This document shows, one piece after another, positions 53,619-60,918 of a DNA stretch of 64,000 nt. The stretch spans positions 434,001 through 498,000 of the forward strand of contig JACYUQ010000003.1 in NCBI GenBank assembly GCA_014841835.1, read 5' to 3'. Source of the DNA: Oxalobacteraceae sp. CFBP 13730 (GTDB lineage: Bacteria; Pseudomonadota; Gammaproteobacteria; Burkholderiales; Burkholderiaceae_D). Both the position numbers and the translations under genes were made by a program. The notes beneath the pieces were generated by a model that saw nothing but the letters and a program-made list of their open reading frames with translations, made no database searches and was not told where the DNA came from. Every line of letters begins with the position of its first letter. Position 1 is the stretch's first letter.

Positions 53619-54374
53619 TCAAAAGACAATGGCGTTGTTGACTGCGGCCGGCCGATCCGGCGCCACGTTCTTGGTCTCAGATTCAGTCAGGCCAGCCTCT
53701 GTATCCGTAACCATCGGGCGTGCTTTCGCGGAGCCATCTGCCGATGGGCGCAGCAGAACAGCCGCATTGCCAGACGACAAGTCGGCGGATTCAGGCGAGA
53801 TAGATTTCAGAGTAGCGGGGTCAGGCGTCGAAGCCGCTTTGTCGAATTGCGGTTTTTTACCTGATTTGAGCGGTAGTGATGGAACAACAGCGATGGCTCT
53901 CGGTGTCACGCCGGCGCTGACAAGAATTTTCTGAACGTAACTTGGCTTGCCGAGTGCGTCTGGCTTGAAGCCACGTTTGAAATTGCCGGAATAGTAACAG
54001 GACAGCGCGGCCTGTAACGCAGATTGCGGCTCGGGCATGATCTTAAGAGCGCGCAAATAGCATTCTTCGAGTATCTTCGACCCGACTCGAAGGTTGGTGC
54101 AGGCATCAAACGCCTGCTCATAATTGATTTGAAACTTGGGAAGATTGTAGCGATTGACCTGTGCTACGCCCAAAGAAAAATTCCAGCCATCAGTTTCGAG
54201 TTGGCGAGCAGTAGCGATGGCTTCGCCTGAATTTTTTGGTTGACGCACAAGGCGACCGCCGACTACACCAATGGCGAAAGGATTATAAGTGGACTCAACA
54301 TTGACCACCGCAGCCATCGTCTGCGGGGCCACTGTTGGGGCGCACTTTTCTGCCAGCGCAAGAAATTCGATCAC
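53619..54374 (-). CDS. virB1: T4SS lytic transglycosylase VirB1
   Basis: 251 residues from the GTG at 54374, which has GGAG eight bases upstream and gives the family-typical start MIEFLALAEKCAPTVAPQTM. Two ATG codons further upstream (54398, 54413) lack ribosome sites, and the second lies inside a predicted operator. The SLT domain has the catalytic Glu in AAVVNVESTYNPFAIGVVGG, the SLGVAQVNRYNLPKF motif and AALSCYYSGNF. It opens peptidoglycan for the secretion channel. The last about 90 residues are a low-complexity tail. Confidence 0.9.
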   Translation of the reverse strand: MIEFLALAEKCAPTVAPQTMAAVVNVESTYNPFAIGVVGGRLVRQPKNSGEAIATARQLETDGWNFSLGVAQVNRYNLPKFQINYEQAFDACTNLRVGSKILEECYLRALKIMPEPQSALQAALSCYYSGNFKRGFKPDALGKPSYVQKILVSAGVTPRAIAVVPSLPLKSGKKPQFDKAASTPDPATLKSISPESADLSSGNAAVLLRPSADGSAKARPMVTDTEAGLTESETKNVAPDRPAAVNNAIVF

Positions 54375-54409
54375 GGTTCCGTCTCCAAGTCGTCGCATCT
54401 CGACGAGAA

Positions 54410-54428
54410 CCATAATACCATATCTTGG
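54410..54428. promoter_or_regulatory. Near-consensus CCAT-N11-TTGG site before virB1
   Basis: CCATAATACCATATCTTGG differs from the other sites in one base. It contains TACCA and TGGTA arms of its own and, on the minus strand, a TATTAT that may be the -10 box of virB1. Confidence 0.5.
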
Positions 54429-54461
54429 TAATCACTGATAACCTTTTTTGGTTATAACTAC

Positions 54462-54797
54462 TTACGTATTCCGATGACTTGAGTCTGGCATTCCCGGATG
54501 GGTGTCACCAGCTGCTGGCATTTTTTGGTTACGTATGATCTCAACATTATCAGTAGGGTAATCGGATTTCAGGTGATCATTCAGTCTCTTTAAGTCCTTG
54601 AAAAGCCTAGGCTGTGTCCGTTCTCGCCGTGTGGTCAGATACCACTCCTTGTTACCCGCCCATTTCAATTGTGCAATGACATAGAACCCGTCTGGCGTTT
54701 CAGCAATGCTAAGTTTTTTTAACGTTTGCTGCTGCACTGCCAGTTCTAAATCACCCTCCAAAATACTATTGGCGGGACTACATGGGACTCGGTTCAT
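54462..54797 (-). CDS. Small plasmid-type protein (ParC-like, tentative)
   Basis: 111 residues from the ATG at 54797 with AGGAC five bases upstream. A compact domain FYVIAQLKWAGNKEWYLTTRRERTQPRLFKDLKRLNDHLKSDYPTDNVEIIRN follows a helical start; no helix-turn-helix or signal peptide is visible. The LTTRRxRxxPRxFKDLxRLNxHL pattern reminds me of small partition-associated proteins of broad-host-range plasmids, but I am not certain. It is the first gene of the island on this strand, behind the site at 54849-54867. Confidence 0.6.
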   Translation of the reverse strand: MNRVPCSPANSILEGDLELAVQQQTLKKLSIAETPDGFYVIAQLKWAGNKEWYLTTRRERTQPRLFKDLKRLNDHLKSDYPTDNVEIIRNQKMPAAGDTHPGMPDSSHRNT

Positions 54798-54848
54798 GTG
54801 TGTCCTGTCGTTAATGCGGCCATATCTAAATATCACCCTGATTTACAA

Positions 54849-54867
54849 CCAAAGTTACATACCTTGG
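54849..54867. promoter_or_regulatory. CCAA-N11-TTGG site before the 111-residue protein gene
   Basis: CCAAAGTTACATACCTTGG. On the minus strand the gene start is about 50 bp downstream, with TGATAT-like -10 candidates between. Confidence 0.6.
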
Positions 54868-54999
54868 TAGTCGTTAGCGAGTGATTCGGTATAAAACTCT
54901 AACTAACATTTTTGGAAGCACTAGTTCACGCTTGTAAAGCGCTCACGCGTGAAAATTCCTCGGTGACAGACCTATCAACCAGGCGGAACTATCCTGTAG

Positions 55000-55018
55000 C
55001 CAAATTATAGCAATTTGG
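55000..55018. promoter_or_regulatory. CCAA-N11-TTGG site in the head region of the island
   Basis: CCAAATTATAGCAATTTGG, perfect 7-bp arms around ATAGC. It lies 132 bp from the neighbouring site, with no gene between, so it may serve the same promoter or one facing right. Confidence 0.55.
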
Positions 55019-55906
55019 TGACGAAAAAGACAAGTTATCCTTGTGTTACGTGATGATTGTTACTTTGTAACAGAACCGTGAAATACTTCGCTGATCAAAT
55101 CACTACTTTGTGATATTTTATAATTGACTCTTAGTGAAAATATCGACGAGCAACGAACTCAGTTTTTCTCCGACTTCGAGCTTCCATCAGGGACCTTGTG
55201 GCCTTGCTAACCAGGCCCCGCTCAAGTCACGGGGCCTATCCATGTGGAGAAGATCAGGATGTACAGTCCAGGCGCAGCTATCATCTTGCTTAGTTGGTGG
55301 CTAGCCTGCGTCAACCTTCCATGGCATTTTTGCCGGACTCCATGAATTGGGCGACGCCCGGCCACTCCAGCGGTTTCCGCTGCCTGTGGTCGTGGTTACG
55401 TCGAAACCCGCTGTCGTGAAGCCGGGCACGGCCTCAATGTTGGCGATACCGCCTGTTCGTCATGGACAATGAGCAGACCATATATGTCTTTACCAAGTCA
55501 TCCTTGTGTCATCTACCCGCTTCGCAGTCATTCGCAAAATCGATCAGGACGCCGTCGCAAGCGCATTGCGCAGGATGAGAGGGGCTACCACACGAAGTAC
55601 TGGCAGCCTCCTCTCAAGCGTAGTCAAGTCAATGGATCGAGCAGCCGGCATGGGCTGCCTGGTAGATGGAAAGATGCCTACAATACTCGGGCAAACAGGA
55701 GGAAAAGCGTGCGGCGTTTCTTTGTATGGACAACAATATAAAAAAAGAAAACTCGAGTTCTGTATTTTTTTTATTTCTCAATGTTGTATATAATATCACA
55801 TCGCACTTAAACTATGCCGGGGATTTCCTCCACAGTTATCCCGGTTGAAATAACGAATTAACAACCCAACCAATCCTTGGCTTAATTGACATTTTGAAAG
55901 ACACAG
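55019..55906. other. Island head region without a clear gene
   Basis: About 890 bp. AT-rich from 55020 to 55160, then mixed composition. Two overlapping open frames at 55469-55793 are short, out of phase with each other and unlike anything I know; they may be traces of a decayed gene. A transfer origin could be sought here, but I see no convincing one. Confidence 0.5.
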
Positions 55907-56281
55907 ATGAAAAAAACTTTTATAACTGGCACTCTGATCACTGGCCTTTCAATAACGGCATTGTTCGGCATTCCAGAAAGCCACGCCCAACATACTGAGG
56001 TTACTCAGCGTATTAAAAATCAGGATGCAATCCTGGGTGGATTACAGGCAGCTAACAATGAGGTGGTGAGCGAGTTCGTTCGAGACTGGCGTAGAGCATA
56101 TCCCGAACCAACCAAAGCAAACCTGTCCGAATTACGCAAAATTCAACAGCGGATCAAAAAGGATAAATCGGCAGCTATCACGATGACACAGTCTTACAAG
56201 ATAGAGAACATTGCCAGTTGTCGGGAGTCGGCAAGAGCTGGCACTCCGCTCTCTTTACCAGAGTGCCAGCCGGGCTTATAG
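55907..56281 (+). CDS. Small secreted protein of unknown function
   Basis: 124 residues. Signal peptide MKKTFITGTLITGLSITALF and cleavage near SHAQ, leaving about 97 residues. The mature part is helical and charged (EFVRDWRRAYPEPTKANLSELRKIQQRIKKDKSAAITMTQSYKIENIASCRESA) with two Cys near the end. Codon use is AT-rich like the island, so it is probably its right-most gene, on the opposite strand to the vir genes. No known family recognised. Confidence 0.7.
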   Translation: MKKTFITGTLITGLSITALFGIPESHAQHTEVTQRIKNQDAILGGLQAANNEVVSEFVRDWRRAYPEPTKANLSELRKIQQRIKKDKSAAITMTQSYKIENIASCRESARAGTPLSLPECQPGL

Positions 56282-56787
56282 AATATTTTTTCGAATGTGA
56301 TAAAAACTTACCCGATATATAAATAATGCTCAGCGTATCTGACGGCTCAAAAAATACGCAGCAAGGCGCCTCTGAGTCTGAAACTCGCACTGCAATTTTT
56401 CGAAAATGACCGATGACTTTATTTCGGGTTTAATCATCCTTTACGGCCGCGAGCCGATCAAGGCTGTCCTGCGGCTGCATGATCGCCATTGCCCTTACCG
56501 GCCGCGGACACTCGAGCAATGCGCGATGCAGAATTGATTTCACGAACCTAAAGGATGTCACCGTGGCTTCCCTTGTCATAGTCAGGGTTAGACACCTGCT
56601 TGCCCCTTACTTCGGTTTTCATCATCGCGATGAAGACCCCAGCCTGCCCTGCTTCAGGCGCCATCCACGCCCCTTCCAAGACATTGCCCCACCGCTACCG
56701 AACACCATGGCTTTTCGATAACGACTAACATCTTTATCAACGTCGTGACCGCTATCGGCACCCTGCCACCACATCCAAGGAGCAAGC
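56282..56787. other. Right edge of the island, no clear gene
   Basis: Base composition changes from AT-rich to the GC-rich chromosomal type around 56400-56450. No tRNA, integrase or direct repeat is evident. A 53-codon frame at 56561-56721 starts with a GTG preceded by AAAGGAT, but its product (many Pro, His, Arg) is not convincing. Confidence 0.5.
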
Positions 56788-57828
56788 ATGCATTCGGAAG
56801 ACAAGAAGGTCGAGAACCAGACCACGCAAGACATGGCGCCATCGCGCCGCCGGTTTGTCGGTACCGTGGCCGCCGGCGTTGCCGCTTCGGCCGCCGCCGT
56901 GCCAGCCCTGGCCCAGCAAGCCGCGGGCAGCAACCAGCCGGCCGCCGGCGCCGCGCGCGAAGCGGCCAAGCGCTATCCGCGTCCACCGTTCCCGAATCAG
57001 GATCAGCCATGGCCTGCCCTGGCCAGCAAGATGACGCCGCGCCCTGACCATGGCGAAACCACCTATCGCGGCAGTGGCCGCCTGGCCGGCCGCAAGGCAC
57101 TGATCACGGGCGGCGACTCGGGCATCGGCCGCGCCGCTGCGATCGCGTACGCGCGCGAAGGCGCGGACGTGGCGATCGGCTACCTGCCGGCCGAAGAGCC
57201 GGATGCACGTGAAGTAATGCAATTGATCCGCGACGCCGGCCGCAAGGCCGTGGCTGTGCCGGGCGATATCCGCGATGAAGCGTTCTGCAAGAAGATGGTG
57301 GAAACGGCCGTGCGCGAACTGGGTGGCCTGGATATCCTGGTCAACAATGCCGCGCGCCAGCAGAACCACGATTCGATCCTCGACATCACCAGCGAACAGT
57401 TCGACTGGACGATCAAGACCAATGTGTATGCGGTGTTCTGGATCACCAAGGCGGCGATTCCGCACATGAAGCCAGGCAGCGTGATCATCAACACGTCGTC
57501 GCAGACGGCCTACGATCCGCCGGAAAAACTGCTCGACTATGCGTCGACCAAGGCGTTCGAGGTGGCGTTCACCAAGTCGCTGGCCAAGCAGATGGCATCG
57601 AAAGGGATTCGGGTCAACGCGGTGGCGCCGGGGCCGGTGTGGACGCCGCTGCAACTGGCGGGCGGCAATTCACCGGAGGGCCGCGCAAAGTTTGGGGAAG
57701 ACACGCCGATGAAGCGCCCGGGTCAGCCAGCAGAACTGGCGGCAACCTACGTCACGCTGGCATCCGATGAATCGAGCTATACCACCGGCCATGTATATGG
57801 CGTGGCAGGTGGTGGGGGGCAGCCGTAA
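56788..57828 (+). CDS. Tat-exported SDR-family oxidoreductase
   Basis: 346 residues with AGGAG before the ATG. The N-terminus has a twin-arginine signal (SRRRFVGTVAAGVAASAAAVPALAQ), so the folded enzyme with its cofactor is exported. The SDR domain (about 85-346) has TGGDSGIGRA, NNAARQQ, the Ser/Tyr/Lys set (NTSSQTAYDPPEKLLDYASTK) and ends TGHVYGVAGGGG, as in the YghA/YhxC-type SDR group. Substrate unknown. Single gene followed by a hairpin. Confidence 0.92.
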   Translation: MHSEDKKVENQTTQDMAPSRRRFVGTVAAGVAASAAAVPALAQQAAGSNQPAAGAAREAAKRYPRPPFPNQDQPWPALASKMTPRPDHGETTYRGSGRLAGRKALITGGDSGIGRAAAIAYAREGADVAIGYLPAEEPDAREVMQLIRDAGRKAVAVPGDIRDEAFCKKMVETAVRELGGLDILVNNAARQQNHDSILDITSEQFDWTIKTNVYAVFWITKAAIPHMKPGSVIINTSSQTAYDPPEKLLDYASTKAFEVAFTKSLAKQMASKGIRVNAVAPGPVWTPLQLAGGNSPEGRAKFGEDTPMKRPGQPAELAATYVTLASDESSYTTGHVYGVAGGGGQP

Positions 57829-57842
57829 GCGCCCACTAGCAG

Positions 57843-57867
57843 GTCCGCCCGGCCCTGCCGGGTGGAC
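57843..57867. terminator. Hairpin between the SDR gene and the next convergent genes
   Basis: GTCCGCCCGGC and GCCGGGTGGAC pair over 11 positions (one G-U) around CCT. No T run; probably a weak bidirectional terminator. Confidence 0.55.
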
Positions 57868-57883
57868 TAGTCAACCTGCGTGC

Positions 57884-57985
57884 TCAACGGCGACGCAGCA
57901 GACGCACCAGCAACGCCGCGAACGGGCGGGTCGGGATCCGGCGGCCCAGCGGCCCAGCGTTGTTGCAGCGTGACGTGACAGTCAT
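57884..57985 (-). CDS. Possible 33-residue Arg-rich small protein
   Basis: MTVTSRCNNAGPLGRRIPTR followed by PFAALLVRLLRRR. GGAGAA lies six bases before the ATG, a better ribosome site than chance frames usually have. Basic, with a short amphipathic end. No homologue known to me; listed because of its start signal. Confidence 0.35.
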   Translation of the reverse strand: MTVTSRCNNAGPLGRRIPTRPFAALLVRLLRRR

Positions 57986-58107
57986 GATTGTTCTCCAAAG
58001 TATTGCTTCGCAGATTAACCATTGCCGCCCAGCTCTTCTGTACGCTGGTTCGCATAGTCTTACCTGCTGGCATCAGACAGGGTGTTGCAGTGTGCTTCAC
58101 GCAACAC

Positions 58108-59949
58108 TCACATCGTTTCCAACACCGTCATCGCGCGTTTGAGCTTGTCCGTATGGGGCGTGACGCCATCGCAGGTCATCACCAGCTCATGCGTGGCGCG
58201 GGTCATTGCCACATACAGCAGGCGCGCCTCGTCTTCAACGATGTCCTCTTCCTTGAACTCGGCGCCAAGGCCCGGAATGCCCACCAGTGAAAACTCCAGC
58301 CCCTTGCTGCTATGCATGGTGATCAGCTTGACGCTGTCATGCACCGGCGAATAGGCCGCACCCTTTGCCTGCTGCCACTGAAACGGAATGTCGCGGCGCT
58401 GCAGTACCTCGGCCAGCACTTTACCGACGCCATAACGCCGATAGATCAGCGCCATCTCGCCCCATGGTGTGCCGGTCTTGCTGGCCGCAGCGAGTTTATC
58501 GGCCAGAAATTCGGCTTCTTTCTGCAAACTTGGCAACTGCACCAGAATCGGCTTCGGACCATGCCGGCCCGTGCTCATCGGCTGGACCGTCGGCGCTTCG
58601 TCGTCCTCGGTATTGTGCGCGGTGAGCAGCTCGGCTGCAAAGGCGCGCGCCACCGCCAGGATTTCGGCCGTGTTGCGATAATTGAGTTTCAGGATGGTGG
58701 TGCGCCCTGCTGCCTGCACGCCAACACTCGAAAACGAGAATTTCAGCTTCTTTGCCGTGTGATAAATCGACTGCGCATCGTCGTACAAGACCAGCAGCGA
58801 CTTGGTTTCGGGATTGACCATTTGAACGATCAGCTTGAACCAGGCCGGTTTGAAGTCGTGTCCCTCGTCGATCAATACCGCATCGTACTGCCCCCGGGGA
58901 ATCAGATCGCTGTCCACGCCCCGGATCACGCTATCGATGCACGCTTCGAAATAAGCATCCAGATCGGCTGTCCTGGCGGGCTTGTCGACGTGATAGGTGT
59001 CAAGCTGGCGCATGCACCACGCGTGGAAATTGATGGCCACGATTTTATCGCCCAGCCCCTTTTGCTCGATCATGGCGGCCAGCTTGGCGGCCAGGGTCTT
59101 GTTGTAGCAAAGGATCGCAATCGGCCGCTGGCTAAGCTTTGCAAGATGCTCGGCGCGATAACCCAGGATCAGCGTTTTGCCGGAACCCGCCACGCCGTGA
59201 ATCACGCGATGCCCTTCACCCAGGCTGCGCGCCAGCTGCTCTTGCTGCAAGTCCATGACACGGATGAGGTCCGGAATTTCGGTACTGATCTGGCCGTGTT
59301 CTTCGCAAGGAGTTGCCTGAACGCCTATGCGCACTTCAGGAAACATATGCCAGCGCACGCGGTCAATTTGCGGCAACGACAGCTTCATCTTGAACTTGAT
59401 GGGGAACATGCCCCATAAGCGCGCCTGAAACGCTTCGTCGTCCACACTCTCCGTCATCTCGTCCTGGCAAATAACGAGGTGCGCCGGAAGAACCTCGCCC
59501 AACGCGCCATCGTCAAATTGCTTGCGCGTGATATTGCTCAGGACGACGCCACAGCCATAGGGAAAGAAAAACTTCCCTTTCAAGCTACCCGATGGCCAGA
59601 TCAGCATTGGATCGCCCTCGAGTTTGTTGGTGACTGCGTACAGATACTGGCGCGCCTGTTCCAGCGGATTCATCACCTGCTTGGTGCCGGCATCGGTGAC
59701 GATCACGGCGTGCTGCTTGTCGATACTGACCAGGGTGCCAAGGCGCCAGTCCTTCACTTCCAGCACCAGCAAGCCGCGCGCAGGATGAAACACGATGAAA
59801 TCGGGATGCTGGTTGCGTGCACCGATGCTGACGTCATACCAGCACAGGTAGTCATCTTCGAGTTTGTCTTCCAGACGCAAGCCAAAGCGTCGTTCACCGG
59901 AGGTCATGCGCGCCGTACAGGCACTGAGTGATGGGATAAGAGTTGCCAT
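58108..59949 (-). CDS. NERD-domain UvrD-like helicase
   Basis: 613 residues. The N-terminal NERD nuclease-related domain (about 15-130) has the PDFIVFHPARGLLVLEVKDW core with Asp and Glu-x-Lys residues of restriction-type nucleases. The helicase part has Walker A HGVAGSGKTLILGYR (about 250), DEGHDF as Walker B-like motif II, LNYRNT, and the C-terminal motifs TMHSSKGLEF and LLYVAMTRATHELVM. This is the domain order of superfamily 1A helicases fused to NERD, used in DNA repair or defence against foreign DNA. Single gene, about 1.8 kb right of the T4SS island. Confidence 0.9.
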   Translation of the reverse strand: MATLIPSLSACTARMTSGERRFGLRLEDKLEDDYLCWYDVSIGARNQHPDFIVFHPARGLLVLEVKDWRLGTLVSIDKQHAVIVTDAGTKQVMNPLEQARQYLYAVTNKLEGDPMLIWPSGSLKGKFFFPYGCGVVLSNITRKQFDDGALGEVLPAHLVICQDEMTESVDDEAFQARLWGMFPIKFKMKLSLPQIDRVRWHMFPEVRIGVQATPCEEHGQISTEIPDLIRVMDLQQEQLARSLGEGHRVIHGVAGSGKTLILGYRAEHLAKLSQRPIAILCYNKTLAAKLAAMIEQKGLGDKIVAINFHAWCMRQLDTYHVDKPARTADLDAYFEACIDSVIRGVDSDLIPRGQYDAVLIDEGHDFKPAWFKLIVQMVNPETKSLLVLYDDAQSIYHTAKKLKFSFSSVGVQAAGRTTILKLNYRNTAEILAVARAFAAELLTAHNTEDDEAPTVQPMSTGRHGPKPILVQLPSLQKEAEFLADKLAAASKTGTPWGEMALIYRRYGVGKVLAEVLQRRDIPFQWQQAKGAAYSPVHDSVKLITMHSSKGLEFSLVGIPGLGAEFKEEDIVEDEARLLYVAMTRATHELVMTCDGVTPHTDKLKRAMTVLETM

Positions 59950-60191
59950 TAACGTATTCCTGTCGATCCATCAATGTAGCCGATCAGTCCAAAGCAAACC
60001 GGTAAAAATAGTATTTCCCTAATGCATTAGTATCGTTTGTTGCATTTTCCCGTCGCCACAAAGTGAGACCGACCCGACGCGCTGGCGCGCGCGCCCCAAT
60101 TCAATAGCGTCCTACCATGGGATGACAGGGCCGCGGTCAGTCCCAATCGGGGTGACCGCAGGCACTGTCACAACGTTACATGGAGGAACAT

Positions 60192-60854
60192 ATGGGCTAC
60201 GCAGATCGCGACAAATATGGGATGTACAAGGACGGCGCCATCGCAGGACCGGGACCGTCGCTGATGGGGGCTGATACGTTGATTGGCGAAAGTGTCGTCA
60301 ATGCCAACGAAGAAGACCTGGGCGATATCAAGGAGATCATGCTCGACATGCAGACCGGTCAGGTCGCTTACGCCGTCCTGGCCTTCGGGGGCTTTTTGGG
60401 CATGGGCGAAAAACTGTTTGCCGTGCCATGGCAAGCGCTGCACCTCGACACGATCAACAAGCGTTTTGTTCTGGGCGTCGAAAAAGACCGCCTCAAATCC
60501 GCGCCCGGGTTCGACAAGGACGCGTGGCCCGACATGGCTGACGCAATCTGGGCCGGCGACGTTCACGATTTCTATGGCACCGACCCGCAGCGTTCAGGCG
60601 CACCAACCATGGGGCCAGGCGTGCCAACGGCTGGCATGGGCGGCGCGGCCACCGGCAGCAGCACCTATGCGGGCGGCGCAATGGGCTCGAGCATGGGCGC
60701 AGGCGCGGCCGGTTCGTCCAGCGTGGCCGGATCGGGCAGCAGCATGAGTGACTCGTCGCTCAATCAGGGCTCGGGCGCGAGTCTCGACCCGCGTGCCGGC
60801 AACCTGGGCGACGATGATGATCTGAGCCGGATCCGGGGCAGCAATATCGGCTGA
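60192..60854 (+). CDS. PRC-barrel domain protein with low-complexity tail
   Basis: 220 residues from the ATG at 60192, with GGAGG five bases upstream; the ATG at 60180 overlaps this ribosome site. The N-terminal PRC-barrel (about 20-110: LIGESVVNANEEDLGDIKEIMLDMQTGQVAYAVLAFGG ... FAVPWQALHLD) is as in stress-related or photosynthetic PRC proteins. After residue 130 comes a Gly/Ser/Ala-rich tail (MGGAATGSSTYAGGAMGSSMGAG). Cytosolic, function unknown. Single gene. Confidence 0.9.
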   Translation: MGYADRDKYGMYKDGAIAGPGPSLMGADTLIGESVVNANEEDLGDIKEIMLDMQTGQVAYAVLAFGGFLGMGEKLFAVPWQALHLDTINKRFVLGVEKDRLKSAPGFDKDAWPDMADAIWAGDVHDFYGTDPQRSGAPTMGPGVPTAGMGGAATGSSTYAGGAMGSSMGAGAAGSSSVAGSGSSMSDSSLNQGSGASLDPRAGNLGDDDDLSRIRGSNIG

Positions 60855-60918
60855 TCGAACGGCGACTTTACAATGGCTGGCGCCAGGCTATCAATCAGGC
60901 CGCCAGCCATCACCGTCC

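Noticed and set aside
54798..55160. Possible transfer origin next to the vir genes
   Set aside because: Palindromes there fit the CCAA-N11-TTGG operator pattern; no nick-site-like sequence or relaxase gene is seen.
55469..55793. Two overlapping frames in the island head region
   Set aside because: Different phases, no ribosome site, no recognisable motif; could be a decayed gene but cannot be supported.
35870..56450. Integrative element with att sites
   Set aside because: No integrase, tRNA gene or flanking direct repeat could be found by eye at either composition change.
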